From Photobacterium atrarenae (GTDB lineage: Bacteria > Pseudomonadota > Gammaproteobacteria > Enterobacterales > Vibrionaceae): a stretch of 64,000 bases of DNA. The stretch is taken from assembly GCF_024380015.1 (NCBI RefSeq), contig NZ_CP101509.1:558001-622000 (forward strand), read 5' to 3'. This document shows, in pieces, positions 53,349 to 62,737 of this stretch. The notes beneath the pieces were generated by a model. That model was not told the DNA's origin. It worked only from the letters and a program-made list of their open reading frames with translations, and did not search any database. Positions within the stretch are counted from its first letter, which is position 1; each line of letters begins with the position of its first letter. The translations under genes were made by a program, and so were the position numbers.

Positions 53349-55346
53349 TTACTTTCGAAGCAAATAGAGAAAATAACCGCCACCAATCACTGAGGCCAGC
53401 AATCCTGCCGGAAACTGCCAGGGAAACCAGACATTACGTCCGACCCAATCGGCCAGCATCATGATATTCCCGCCCAAGAGGCAGGCCACGACCAACTGCT
53501 GGCGGGCAGAATACTGTCCCAGAGAGCGAGCCATATGCGGTGCCAGCAAACCAACAAAGCTCAACGGACCGACAACAATCGTCGCCAATGCAGTCAGCAT
53601 CGCCGCCAGTAGCATCAGGGCCTGGCGAACCCGCTGACAGCTGAGTCCAATCGAACCGGCAATCACCTCGCCCAGACTGATCACATCCAGCCAGCGCTGA
53701 AGCAGCAGCAACGCACCACCGATGACGACGACACCCGCGAGCATCAAAATCACATCCTGGCCAGCAACCAGATAGGTCGAACCGGACAGCCAGGTTAGCA
53801 AGGCTTTGAGATTCTCCTGCCCGGAAGACATGGCAATGCGGATCATGGCATCCAGTGCCGCACTAATTCCGATCCCGGTCAGCAACATCTGGGTCGGGGC
53901 AAAGCGATGACGCCGACCACTGAACCAAATCAGGCCCATCACAACCAGCGCGCCCGCAGTGCCCAGCGCCATCTGTTCGATCCGCTGTACAGTCCAGCCG
54001 GCCATCGCCCCCAGAACCAGGGCCAAAGCGGCTCCGGCGCTAATCCCCATGACTTCCGGACTGGCCATCGCGTTGCCGGTCACCCGCTGGATCACTGTCC
54101 CTGCCAGCGCCAGCCCCATGCCGGCCAGCAACGCCACCAGCACCCGTGGCAGACGCAAATCAAACAAGGTTTCAGAGACCGTCCACTGCCATCCAGCCTG
54201 GCTGTTTCCGGCGACCGTCGCCAGCAGCAGCACCCCAATCGTCATCACACTGAGTACCGTCAGCAGCATCCGGAACGAGCGCGGGTGATAATGGCGGATC
54301 GGCTCTTCCTCCGCTTTCAGACTGGAGACAAATGCCTGACGATGAAGTAGCCACAACAGAAACGGCGCCCCGATCAGGGCCGTCACCGCGCCAGTCGGCA
54401 ACAGCTCACCGCCGACACCGGAGAGCGGCTGGATCACCAGATCTGCAATCAACAACAGCAACGCTCCCACGCCGCTGCTGAGCAGCAGCCGGCTCCACAA
54501 GTGCCGCGCCCCCAGCAACTTCGCCAAAGCCGGGGCGACCAACCCAACAAAGCCGATGATCCCCACCTGGCTGACAATCCCTGCGGTGATAAAGATCCCA
54601 AGGCCAAGACTGACCACCCGCAGGTGCGCCACTTTCACCCCCACAGAAGACGCCACTTCCTCGCCCAGTTGCAACACCGACAGCGGGCGCAGCAGGAGCA
54701 CCAGGATCCCGGCCGGGAACAGCAGCAAGGGCAACAGCGCAGTCACCCCTTGCCAGTCATTCTGATTGAGCGCCCCGGCACCCCAGATAAACACACTGGT
54801 CAGTTGCTGCTCATGGATCAGCAGCAGCATCATATTCAGCGAGCCGAAGAACAGACTGACCACCATCCCGGCCAACACCATCTGTAGCGGCGCAAAGCCG
54901 CGTTTGGCCGTCAGCAGAAAAACCAGCAGGGTCGCCGCGACCCCACCGAGAAAGGCGAACCAATAGTGCCCGATCCCCAGTGATGCCGGGACAAACAACA
55001 GGCTGGCTGCCAGTCCCAATTCGGCGCCCGCCGCAACCCCGAGGGTGGTCGGCGATGCCAAGGGATTACGCAGCACATATTGCATCAGACAGCCGGCAAC
55101 CGCCAGCCCGGCACCACACAGTAGCGCCATGACCAGTCTTGGCAGAAAGGTGAAATGAACAATGATCTGACGATAGTCGGTGACGTCCGGACTGAACATC
55201 GCACTGAGCCACTGTCCGGCATTGAGCGGATAAGGTGCGGCACGGTAGAACAAGATCCCCAGCAGCAGGAACATTCCACCGCTGATCCAGACGTATTGCA
55301 GCCCCGCTCCTCGTCTGCCCGAGGCCATTTCGATTCCCTGCATCAT
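53349..55346 (-). CDS. fhuB: Ferric hydroxamate ABC permease FhuB
   Basis: 665 aa, two fused FecCD-type permease halves of about ten TM helices each, as in E. coli FhuB. Repeated motifs LPRLVMALLCGAGLAVAG and LPRVLVALLAGMGLALAG mark the two halves, as do GFVGLVAPALAKLL and SFVGLLAPHMARSL. Its ATG overlaps the fhuD stop by one base (TGATG). Moves ferric hydroxamates across the inner membrane. Confidence 0.92.
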   Translation of the reverse strand: MMQGIEMASGRRGAGLQYVWISGGMFLLLGILFYRAAPYPLNAGQWLSAMFSPDVTDYRQIIVHFTFLPRLVMALLCGAGLAVAGCLMQYVLRNPLASPTTLGVAAGAELGLAASLLFVPASLGIGHYWFAFLGGVAATLLVFLLTAKRGFAPLQMVLAGMVVSLFFGSLNMMLLLIHEQQLTSVFIWGAGALNQNDWQGVTALLPLLLFPAGILVLLLRPLSVLQLGEEVASSVGVKVAHLRVVSLGLGIFITAGIVSQVGIIGFVGLVAPALAKLLGARHLWSRLLLSSGVGALLLLIADLVIQPLSGVGGELLPTGAVTALIGAPFLLWLLHRQAFVSSLKAEEEPIRHYHPRSFRMLLTVLSVMTIGVLLLATVAGNSQAGWQWTVSETLFDLRLPRVLVALLAGMGLALAGTVIQRVTGNAMASPEVMGISAGAALALVLGAMAGWTVQRIEQMALGTAGALVVMGLIWFSGRRHRFAPTQMLLTGIGISAALDAMIRIAMSSGQENLKALLTWLSGSTYLVAGQDVILMLAGVVVIGGALLLLQRWLDVISLGEVIAGSIGLSCQRVRQALMLLAAMLTALATIVVGPLSFVGLLAPHMARSLGQYSARQQLVVACLLGGNIMMLADWVGRNVWFPWQFPAGLLASVIGGGYFLYLLRK

Positions 55347-56245
55347 CAGCTCTGCTGTCCTGCCAGCAAGCGCTGCGTCACCTGTTCACTAAGCCGCTCC
55401 GCCGCCTTGAGGCCGCCAAACGACCAGATCGCCGGCAGCTCATAGACCCGCTTTTCTCGGCTGAAGGCCATTGCACGCCACAACGGCGTGTTGAACACGG
55501 TTTGCTGCACCTGCTCATCAAGCGGGCCAAAATACACCACGCTGGCTTGCTGCAGCGGCGCCAGCTTTTCCATCCCAGCAGACGAGAAGCCCCACAAATT
55601 GGTCTCATGCGCCCAGCCACTTTTGAGTCCCATCCGGGCCAGGGTGTTCTGCGCCAGAGAGCCTTCGCCATGAATACGCAAATGCTTATCGCCGATAAAA
55701 CGGACAATCAGCAGCGGGTGCGAAGCCATACCGGCCGTTTTCAGGCGCTGGCCGTTTTGCGCCAGTCGCTCCCGTGTTGCGTCAATCACCTGCTCGGCTT
55801 TTGCTTCACGTTCAAACAGGACGCCCAGTTGGCGGGTGATCACTTCGGCTTGCTGGTACGGCGCTTTTTTCTCGGAATAGACTGAATAAACCAGGGTTGG
55901 TGCAATCGCCGACAGCTTCTCATACGCCGGCGCCAGGTGTTTACTCATCAGGATCACATCCGGTTTAAGCTGCGCCAGCAGCTCCAGATTCGGCTCCCGC
56001 CGCGAACCGACATCAACCACACCTTCCGGCAACACCGGCAGGCTCACCCACTCCTGGTAACCTGAAACATCGGCAATCGCCTGCGGCGCCACATCCAGGG
56101 TCAGCAGGGTTTCGGTCAGGACCCAATCCAGAGACACCACTTTTTTTGGGGGTGCTGAAAGTTCAGCAGTCCCCAATTCATGCTGATAAGTTTTCGCCGA
56201 AACCCCGGCACTAAGCATCAATAGCATTGCAAAAATCACACGCAC
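55346..56245 (-). CDS. fhuD: Ferric hydroxamate periplasmic binding protein FhuD
   Basis: 299 aa with a short signal peptide (MRVIFAMLLMLSAGVSA) and a class III binding fold: KKVVSLDWVLTETLLTL, VGSRREPNLELLAQLKPDVI, LWGFSSAGMEKLAPLQQ. Start GTG with SD AAGGAAA. Central gene of fhuCDB, overlapping fhuB. Confidence 0.9.
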   Translation of the reverse strand: MRVIFAMLLMLSAGVSAKTYQHELGTAELSAPPKKVVSLDWVLTETLLTLDVAPQAIADVSGYQEWVSLPVLPEGVVDVGSRREPNLELLAQLKPDVILMSKHLAPAYEKLSAIAPTLVYSVYSEKKAPYQQAEVITRQLGVLFEREAKAEQVIDATRERLAQNGQRLKTAGMASHPLLIVRFIGDKHLRIHGEGSLAQNTLARMGLKSGWAHETNLWGFSSAGMEKLAPLQQASVVYFGPLDEQVQQTVFNTPLWRAMAFSREKRVYELPAIWSFGGLKAAERLSEQVTQRLLAGQQS

Positions 56246-56260
56246 GTTCTGTTTCCTTTC

Positions 56261-57028
56261 TTAGCGTACATAACTGATGGGCTGACCGGTTTCCGGATGG
56301 GTAAACAGCCCGAGCGGCACACCGTAAACTGACGCCAGTACCGACTCTTTCATCAAATCCTCCGGCGCACCGGATGCCAGCACAGCCCCCGAATGCATGG
56401 CGATCAGGTGATCGCTGAACCGCGCCGCCATATTGATATCGTGCAACACCATGATCACGGTCAGCCCGAGGCTCTGGTTCAGCTCACGGATCAGCGACAG
56501 CAACTCGTACTGGTGCGCGACATCCAGTGCCGAGGTCGGCTCATCGAGCAAAATGCATTGACTGCGCTGGGCCAGCAACATCGCCACCCAGGCACGCTGG
56601 CGCTCGCCGCCGGACAAGGTACTGACGAAACGGTTGGCAAATGCCACCAATCCCACCCGTTCAATGGCCTCATCGACCAGTTGCTCGTCTTCGGCCGAGT
56701 AGCGCCCCAGCGCGCCTTTCCAGGGATAGCGGCCAAAGCGCACCAGCTCACGTACCGTCACCCCGTCGGTCAACGGTGGGTGCTGCGGCAGATAGGCCAC
56801 TTTCAAAGCAAAATCTCGGGCGCTCAGCGCTTCAACCGGCTGCGACTGAAGCAGCACCTGGCCCTGGCTAGCCGCCTGTTGGCGGCTAAGTAATTTAATC
56901 AATGTGGATTTCCCGCTGCCGTTGTGACCCAGCAGCGTCGTCACCTGCCCTTCAGCAAATGACAGGGACGTCGGGTGGAGAATGGTTCGCTCACCGGCCT
57001 GAAATGCGGCGTCGACTAAGGTAAACAT
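56261..57028 (-). CDS. fhuC: Ferric hydroxamate ABC ATPase FhuC
   Basis: 255 aa ABC ATPase: Walker A LLGHNGSGKST, signature LSGGERQRAWVAMLLAQ, Walker B CILLDEPTSALD, switch His in MVLHDINMAARFSDHLI. First gene of fhuCDB, 15 bp before fhuD. Upstream is an A/T-rich segment with a possible Fur box. Confidence 0.93.
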   Translation of the reverse strand: MFTLVDAAFQAGERTILHPTSLSFAEGQVTTLLGHNGSGKSTLIKLLSRQQAASQGQVLLQSQPVEALSARDFALKVAYLPQHPPLTDGVTVRELVRFGRYPWKGALGRYSAEDEQLVDEAIERVGLVAFANRFVSTLSGGERQRAWVAMLLAQRSQCILLDEPTSALDVAHQYELLSLIRELNQSLGLTVIMVLHDINMAARFSDHLIAMHSGAVLASGAPEDLMKESVLASVYGVPLGLFTHPETGQPISYVR

Positions 57029-57099
57029 CTTGGGTCTCTGTACTCCGTATCATCTCAAGGAGCCGGTTTCCCCTTAAGGGTGAACAACCTTGATATAAA

Positions 57100-57114
57100 T
57101 AACAATAATTTGTA
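57100..57114. promoter_or_regulatory. Possible Fur box before fhuC
   Basis: TAACAATAATTTGTA matches the 7-1-7 Fur pattern at about nine of fourteen positions inside an A/T-rich promoter region 72 bp upstream of fhuC. Plausible by context, weak by sequence. Confidence 0.4.
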
Positions 57115-57228
57115 TTTTCATTGTACAGAAATATCACTACCGGTGTCATTCCCTGGCTGACCAAGCTGAGATCTCCCCACCCTGGTAAACGCGTCAGCTG
57201 GTGAAGCGGCGGCTGCAACCGCAGCGAT

Positions 57229-59388
57229 TCAGTCCAGCGGCCGTGCGGGCCCTGTCTCAGCTTCGACCAGCTGATCCACGGGAGCGCGCTCAAGATCTGC
57301 CGCTAAGGCCCGCTGCAGCACAACAGTAAACGTCATCCCGGGGCTCCGGGCACCCTGATCATCTATATTGTTTGCCGCAATAATGCTGCCCTGCATATCC
57401 CGCACACTGTTGGCGGTGATCGACAGCCCCAGCCCCAAGCCTTCGCCCATTTTCTTGCTGGTCTGAAACGGCTCAAAAATGCTGCCCAGCTTCGCCTCGC
57501 TGATCCCTGTGCCGTTATCCGTCACCTGAATCACAACCTGCTCGTCTTGCTCAGTCGCAGCGACCACCAGGCTCGGTGATGTCGTGCCTGTCATTGCATC
57601 CAATGCGTTGCTGATCAGATTCCCCAGCACCTGCATCAATCGCTGCGGCTCACCCAACACTGCAGGCAGCTGCGCCGGCACCCGGATCCGAACCTGAACA
57701 TTTTCCAGCCGATGCTGATGGATCCGCAACACTTGCTGGAGCACATCAGGCAAAGATGTTGGCTGTAACTGCTCCGGACGATTGAAGGCAAAGGTTTTCA
57801 ACTGACTGGTCATGCTGGCCATCCGATCGAGCAAGGTATTGACCAGCTTAGTATTGGCCATCAGCAACTGGGTCTCGCCGCGCTCGATCAGCAGTTCATT
57901 GCTGGACAACAGGGTTTTGAGTCCGGTCAACGGCTGGTTCAACTCATGGGTAATGGCACTCGACATTCGCCCCAGCGCCGCCATTTTACTACTTTGCACC
58001 AGCTCTGCCTGTGCCGCCTGCAGGGCCTCCGTGCGCTCCTGTACCCGTAGCTCCAGCGATTCATTGGCTGCCCGCAAGGCATTCTCAGCTTTTTTGCGCT
58101 TACTAATATCAATCACGGTGATCAGTGACTGTTTCTCGCCATACCAGGGCAGTGCGGAAAGCGAAAACAACACCGGAAAACGCGAGCCATCACTGCGCTG
58201 CGCCATCGCTTCTACCCCGGAGATCTCCCCCCATTCCTGCTGTTTGGTGAGATTTTTCAGCAACAACATCACGGTTGAATTGCCGGTGTGGGTTTCAAAC
58301 AGCTGCCAGGCCACAATATGATGAATCATCGAAGGCGACAGGCTGAAATAGCGCATCGCGGTCGGGTTGATTTCACTGATCTTGCCCCGACTGTCGACCA
58401 GCATCAGCCCAACATGGGTTTTGCTGAACATCCGCCTCAGCCGGGCTTCGGATTCGGCCACCAGCTGCTGCAACTGCTGTTTAGAGCGCAGCTTCTGCCG
58501 CCGTTCAACGACGAACAACCCGAGGGCCAGCAAACTCAGCAGCACAATCGCCGCACTGGTGCCGACCCAGGCCACCGCTTTGTTCAATTCAGTAAGCGGG
58601 GTAAGGTAGTAAAGCTTCCAGCGCAGATCATCCAGCTCCACGGTTTGCACCAGATAGGGGGCTTGGCCGAGCTGCCAGGTCGCCAACTCAGTGCCGCTAT
58701 AGAGCCGGATCGCCTGTATGGGATCGTTCGACCAGGACTTAGCCTGCTCGTTGAGCCATGCCGCGCTGAAACGATGGCTGCTGGAGAGGAAGAAAGTGTG
58801 GCCGGGATCGCTGATCAGCACCAGCTCATTTTCCGCCAGCCAGGACTCGGTCAGGGTACTGAGGCCCACTTTAACCACGGCAATTCCGATGATCCCTGCC
58901 GGTGTATACACCGGGGCGGCAAGAAAGTACCGGGCCTGCCCGTCCACCATCTTGCTGAGCGTCACCACATCGCCGCCCTGCTGGCGTAGCTTGTCGGCGA
59001 TAAGCCGACCATCATCGGCAACCCAGTTGTCCGGCTGCTGACTGGCCGCAACCAACTCCCCTTGCGCGGTCAGGATATACCACCCCTTAGTGTTGGCGGC
59101 TTTATCCAGCTGCGCTAAATAGGGCTCAACCTGCGCCTGCACCTGCTGCTCGCCAGCCAACAAGCGCCGACTGTCCTGGTGCTCTGCTACCAGGTAAGGC
59201 AAATAGTGATAGCGCTGTAATGCCCGGCGGATATCACCGACGTAACTCAGCAGACGGTCTTCGCCTGCCGACTGCGCGGTTTCCAGCAACCATTGGCGAC
59301 ACAACTCCCGGGTCGCCTTAATACCGGCAGCCATCAACAGCACCACTGCCAGTGCCGCCAGCCACATTTTGATTCGACGAGACAACAT
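57229..59388 (-). CDS. DctB-like sensor histidine kinase with PAS domain
   Basis: 719 aa from the ATG at 59388 (AAGG SD; a Met one codon earlier is possible; the longer frame to 59583 lacks support). TM1 near 10-28, a large periplasmic double-Cache-like domain (GWYILTAQGELVAASQQPDN, SDPGHTFFLSS), TM2 near 290, a PAS domain (HVGLMLVDSRGKISEINPTA), a coiled coil, HisKA with H481 (ITHELNQPLTGLKTLL) and HATPase (LISNALDAM, DNGTGI, GLGLGLSI). Typical of C4-dicarboxylate or related organic-acid sensors. No response regulator adjoins it; the DctD-like orphan at 41204 is the natural candidate. Divergent from the DUF3016 gene. Confidence 0.85.
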   Translation of the reverse strand: MLSRRIKMWLAALAVVLLMAAGIKATRELCRQWLLETAQSAGEDRLLSYVGDIRRALQRYHYLPYLVAEHQDSRRLLAGEQQVQAQVEPYLAQLDKAANTKGWYILTAQGELVAASQQPDNWVADDGRLIADKLRQQGGDVVTLSKMVDGQARYFLAAPVYTPAGIIGIAVVKVGLSTLTESWLAENELVLISDPGHTFFLSSSHRFSAAWLNEQAKSWSNDPIQAIRLYSGTELATWQLGQAPYLVQTVELDDLRWKLYYLTPLTELNKAVAWVGTSAAIVLLSLLALGLFVVERRQKLRSKQQLQQLVAESEARLRRMFSKTHVGLMLVDSRGKISEINPTAMRYFSLSPSMIHHIVAWQLFETHTGNSTVMLLLKNLTKQQEWGEISGVEAMAQRSDGSRFPVLFSLSALPWYGEKQSLITVIDISKRKKAENALRAANESLELRVQERTEALQAAQAELVQSSKMAALGRMSSAITHELNQPLTGLKTLLSSNELLIERGETQLLMANTKLVNTLLDRMASMTSQLKTFAFNRPEQLQPTSLPDVLQQVLRIHQHRLENVQVRIRVPAQLPAVLGEPQRLMQVLGNLISNALDAMTGTTSPSLVVAATEQDEQVVIQVTDNGTGISEAKLGSIFEPFQTSKKMGEGLGLGLSITANSVRDMQGSIIAANNIDDQGARSPGMTFTVVLQRALAADLERAPVDQLVEAETGPARPLD

Positions 59389-59604
59389 CATTCCTTGATC
59401 GACAACTTTTCCTGCCCTCAGTGTGCTGGGCGCTTTTGATAAAGTCGAGTAAAGCAAGCCATAACAATAAGCTGCGTCACTGTCTGCATGCCGAGAAACG
59501 GCTTGGCAGGGATTTGATACACTTAACGATGAAACGAAACAGAAAATCATGTGACCTTGGCCCCGGCCAGCGCCATGCCCCATTCCATTCGGAGACCATC
59601 ACGC

Positions 59605-60105
59605 ATGAAACGCCTGAGTTGGTTGCTTCCCTGTTTACTTTGGCTGACCACGCCCACCTGGGCCGATGAACGACTCGTGAAACCTCCCGTTTCTGTCACC
59701 TGGATCAGCCCCGAAAAATATCGTGATATCCGCTCAGCCACGGGCGGTCAGAAAAGTTTCGAGAAAAAGGTATTTGAAGCCCTGACCTATTATTTTCAGG
59801 ATGCAGCCGAACACTACCTCCAGAAAGGACAAACGCTTGAGATATCAGTGATTGATCTTGACCTTGCCGGTGATGTCCGGATCAACACCAGCGGGCAGCG
59901 CATACGCATCCTGACCAGTATTTCTTCGCCGGCAATCAGTCTGAACTATAAATTGCTGGAGGGAGAGACCATCGTTAAATCTGATAAGGTCTGGCTCACC
60001 GATCTTAATTATCAATCCAGCGCGGCCGGGCTGGGCCATCGTTCCCCGCTGGTGTATGAAAGAATCATGATCCAACGCTGGATCCAAAAAACATTCCACC
60101 AGTGA
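59605..60105 (+). CDS. DUF3016 exported protein
   Basis: 166 aa from the ATG at 59605 (GGAGA SD), starting with signal peptide MKRLSWLLPCLLWLTTPTWA. The mature part VSVTWISPEKYRDIRSATGG and VIDLDLAGDVR matches DUF3016 periplasmic proteins. Function unknown. Monocistronic; divergent from the DctB-like kinase. Confidence 0.75.
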   Translation: MKRLSWLLPCLLWLTTPTWADERLVKPPVSVTWISPEKYRDIRSATGGQKSFEKKVFEALTYYFQDAAEHYLQKGQTLEISVIDLDLAGDVRINTSGQRIRILTSISSPAISLNYKLLEGETIVKSDKVWLTDLNYQSSAAGLGHRSPLVYERIMIQRWIQKTFHQ

Positions 60106-60154
60106 TACAGAGCCCGCCGCAAAGCTCAGTCGTCCAGTCTCAGCCTTTAAATCG

Positions 60155-60192
60155 AAAAAAGCCGCAGACCATTTCTGCAACGGTCTGCGGCT
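60155..60192 (-). terminator. Terminator of the QueD-like gene
   Basis: AGCCGCAGACC / GGTCTGCGGCT perfect 11-bp stem with an 11-nt loop; T6 follows on the leftward strand. Confidence 0.85.
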
Positions 60193-60219
60193 CGGGAGTG
60201 ATGACTGAAACGACTTCGC

Positions 60220-61125
60220 TTAACGCGTCGCCATCGCCCCTTTACCTACGCCTTCGTAAGCGATCACTTCCAAATTTTTGTCCGCAATCTGGGGCTTCAC
60301 CTGCTCAGCAATATACTCAGCCAGTAGCTCAACAGTGGTATCTGTGTCCAAGACCTCGGTTTCAGCTTGAGCAATTGCCAGTTCAAACTCACCCTGCGGC
60401 GCGGTGTAGCGAAAGCCGTAGTGGGACTGCACGTTGGCAACATCAGCATGCTGGCTGAGGTTCAGCTCACTCAGATCAGCCAGATCTTCCCGGGTGCCCA
60501 GGTAGATATCCTGCCAACGCTGGGCCCATTGCTGCTCCAGTGCCGTATCCCGGTGACCGTCAACCAACAACTCAATTGGCGAACGGTGACCATGGGCAAT
60601 CCGCTGACAGTTACCATCATGCTTTTTCAGGCCATGGCTGTAGTGGTAAAACGCGCCGTCAATGTTTTCGTGACGCAACTTCAGTTCCAGCCCCTGAACA
60701 TTGTCCGGCAGGTTGCCCTTCAGGACCTGATACAAGTGACGGGTGACCGACTCAATCGTCACCGCCTCATCGTCAATGAAGCAATACGCCTGATCCGGAC
60801 AGTGCAAGTGGATACTCTTCTCGTCACGGAGCAGATCCACCGTGCTATACCCGGGTTTGCTGGCGGCAGTCTGGATACGGGCGTTCTGAGTCGGCACAAT
60901 CAGGCGGTGATCGACATATTCATCAACCAGGTGCTTGATCTGCTTTTTGACCCGACCGAAGTCGAGCACCATGCTCATCTCATTGAGCTCACCCGACATC
61001 ACTACATCGAGAATCCAGCTCTCCCCGACCATTCCCCGCTGACCACACAGGTAAGAGGCATCAATCACGGTCAGATCTCTGACAAATAGCTTCAAACTGA
61101 AGTCCTTATTGATAATCGTTGTCAT
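60220..61125 (-). CDS. Double-domain QueD/PTPS-like protein
   Basis: 301 aa, about 2.5 times the normal QueD (6-carboxytetrahydropterin synthase) length. Family motifs are split: the first half has SMVLDFGRVKKQIKHLVDEYVDHRLIV, like the GMVxDF...DHxxLN part, and VTIESVTRHLYQVL; the second half has CQRIAHGHRSPIELLVDG, like the catalytic Cys and zinc HGH motif, and TTVELLAEYIAEQV. The N-terminal zinc His of FSAAH appears lost (FSLKLF). It reads as two tandem T-fold domains each retaining complementary active-site parts. Annotated in relatives as 6-carboxytetrahydropterin synthase; real activity is uncertain. Monocistronic. Confidence 0.7.
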   Translation of the reverse strand: MTTIINKDFSLKLFVRDLTVIDASYLCGQRGMVGESWILDVVMSGELNEMSMVLDFGRVKKQIKHLVDEYVDHRLIVPTQNARIQTAASKPGYSTVDLLRDEKSIHLHCPDQAYCFIDDEAVTIESVTRHLYQVLKGNLPDNVQGLELKLRHENIDGAFYHYSHGLKKHDGNCQRIAHGHRSPIELLVDGHRDTALEQQWAQRWQDIYLGTREDLADLSELNLSQHADVANVQSHYGFRYTAPQGEFELAIAQAETEVLDTDTTVELLAEYIAEQVKPQIADKNLEVIAYEGVGKGAMATR

Positions 61126-61229
61126 ATAACCAGAGCGGCATTATACGCAGCTCAAGCCGGTAGTAAACCAAAGCCACCCGCATCCTCACGCAGGCAACCC
61201 ACTCCGTCTGACAAACTGGATGCGACCGA

Positions 61230-61898
61230 CTAGAAATAGTAACTGACCGCAGCATACATGGAAGAGACCCCATTTTGCTGCGATTCAAACTGAACCGGAT
61301 TCCCGCTGCTATCCACACCGTCCCAGGTTTTGATATCAGCCGGCAAGCGGGAATGGCGCACACCAAGCTCCATCGCAAACTGATCCATCACAGCCCAGTT
61401 CACTCCGGCCTGAACCCCGAATACGGTTCCGCTGACATCAAATCCCCCCTGCAAATCAGATTCAGATTCCACCCAGGCATAACCAAAATGCAACCCAACA
61501 AAAGGCCGGATCTCCTCTCCGTTCCGAAACAGGTAATCGGCGCTGAGCAGATGCAGGTTCGCAACCGTTTCATAACTCAGGTTGTTGGTAAACTCGCTTT
61601 CCGATGTGTGGTGCTCATAACTGTAATACAGCCGACTCCGGCCATCCGGGGAAAAAATCCCGATATTCGCCCCACCGAATCCTTCGCTGCGGGTCGTGTC
61701 CGCTTCTTGCTTCTCCGTCGCACTCGTCAATCGTTGATCTGAATTGCTGATCTGACTTAAACCTGCTTTAAGACTCACAAAGTACTGAGAGTGCTGCTGC
61801 GTCGGGGCCAGCTCTGCGTTCTGAGCCGGCGTTTGCGCCCAGCCGACCAAGGGAAGCAGGGTCAATACACACCCCGCTGTTGCTGTCTTTTTATCCAT
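61230..61898 (-). CDS. Outer-membrane beta-barrel (porin-like) protein
   Basis: 222 aa from the ATG at 61898 (AACAGG SD), with signal peptide MDKKTATAGCVLTLLPLVGWAQ. Alternating amphipathic strands (YFVSLKAGLSQI, FVGLHFGYAWVES, VFGVQAGVNWAVMDQFAMEL) and a C-terminal Phe (AAVSYYF) fit an 8- to 10-stranded OmpA/OmpX-like barrel. Specific function unknown. The longer frame to 62000 has no start support. Confidence 0.7.
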   Translation of the reverse strand: MDKKTATAGCVLTLLPLVGWAQTPAQNAELAPTQQHSQYFVSLKAGLSQISNSDQRLTSATEKQEADTTRSEGFGGANIGIFSPDGRSRLYYSYEHHTSESEFTNNLSYETVANLHLLSADYLFRNGEEIRPFVGLHFGYAWVESESDLQGGFDVSGTVFGVQAGVNWAVMDQFAMELGVRHSRLPADIKTWDGVDSSGNPVQFESQQNGVSSMYAAVSYYF

Positions 61899-62052
61899 GA
61901 TAAACCTGTTCTGTCTCACTTCCGTGGCAACCTGTTGGTCGCAACCAAGCGCAAAAAATATGGCAGGCACCCGACCCGCCATATCCCAATGACTGAACAT
62001 CTTAATTCATTCGCTATATCAATACTATAACCTCACAGAAGCGACGCTGGGA

Positions 62053-62430
62053 TCAGGCTCGCAACCAGCCAAGCGCCTCCAGCGGATCCTCAAAATAGCG
62101 CACTTCACCGGCTACAAACCAGCTGCCAACCTTGGTCATGACTTCCTGCCACCGGCTGTTGCCGTAAAACGCCACTTTGTTGAACTTCTTGCCGTGTTTC
62201 AGCCCCAACTTGAGATCATCCCAGGCGGCCTGCAGCTGCCAGCCTTCAAACTCACTGCCGTCGACATAGACATTCACCACCGGGTTTTCAATCCCATCCA
62301 GGGCCTCATCAACCATCGGGGTGATTTTTTCATAATCGGCATGCGTCAGGGTTCCGATCGCTTTAAATTCCATGAAGACGATCCCGTCGACATGTTCAAC
62401 ATCCATAGACAGACCATGTAAGTTACTCAT
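62053..62430 (-). CDS. SpoIIAA-like (STAS/SEC14-type) protein
   Basis: 125 aa, soluble, with the SpoIIAA-like core KAIGTLTHADYEKITPMVDE and KHGKKFNKVAFYGNSRWQEV ending in PLEALGWLRA. SD AGGAGG precedes the ATG at 62430. Proteins of this family may bind lipids or small hydrophobic ligands; role unknown. Alone on its transcript. Confidence 0.78.
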   Translation of the reverse strand: MSNLHGLSMDVEHVDGIVFMEFKAIGTLTHADYEKITPMVDEALDGIENPVVNVYVDGSEFEGWQLQAAWDDLKLGLKHGKKFNKVAFYGNSRWQEVMTKVGSWFVAGEVRYFEDPLEALGWLRA

Positions 62431-62737
62431 CACACCTCCTCAGGAACACCGGTTTCCGGCTGAAAGCAAGCCACATGGCATACTTTTCAGCACCTTCGCT
62501 GTGTCTTTTCAGTGTAATACGGATCAACTCACCATGACGGGAAGCTTGCTGAAGCAACCCAGCTTAGCGGCTCGCCCGGTTACCTGGCAGGCTTTCTCAA
62601 CACGGCGGAAGCCGAAGCAGGCGTCGATACAGTCCGGTATCGAACATAAAAACAAAGCCTTCGGCAGATTATCAGCCGAAGGCTTCAGTCATATAGCAGT
62701 TGTGTTATTTCAGCAACCCGAAAGGTGACAACGTCAC
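62431..62737. other. Intergenic region with terminator of the acyl-CoA ligase gene
   Basis: About 300 bp. It contains the terminator at 62649-62684 and the promoter of the SpoIIAA-like gene. No additional gene seen. Confidence 0.5.
62649..62684 (-). terminator. Terminator of the acyl-CoA ligase gene
   Basis: AGCCTTCGGC / GCCGAAGGCT perfect 10-bp stem with a 9-nt loop; the leftward strand continues TTGTTTTTATG. Confidence 0.85.
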
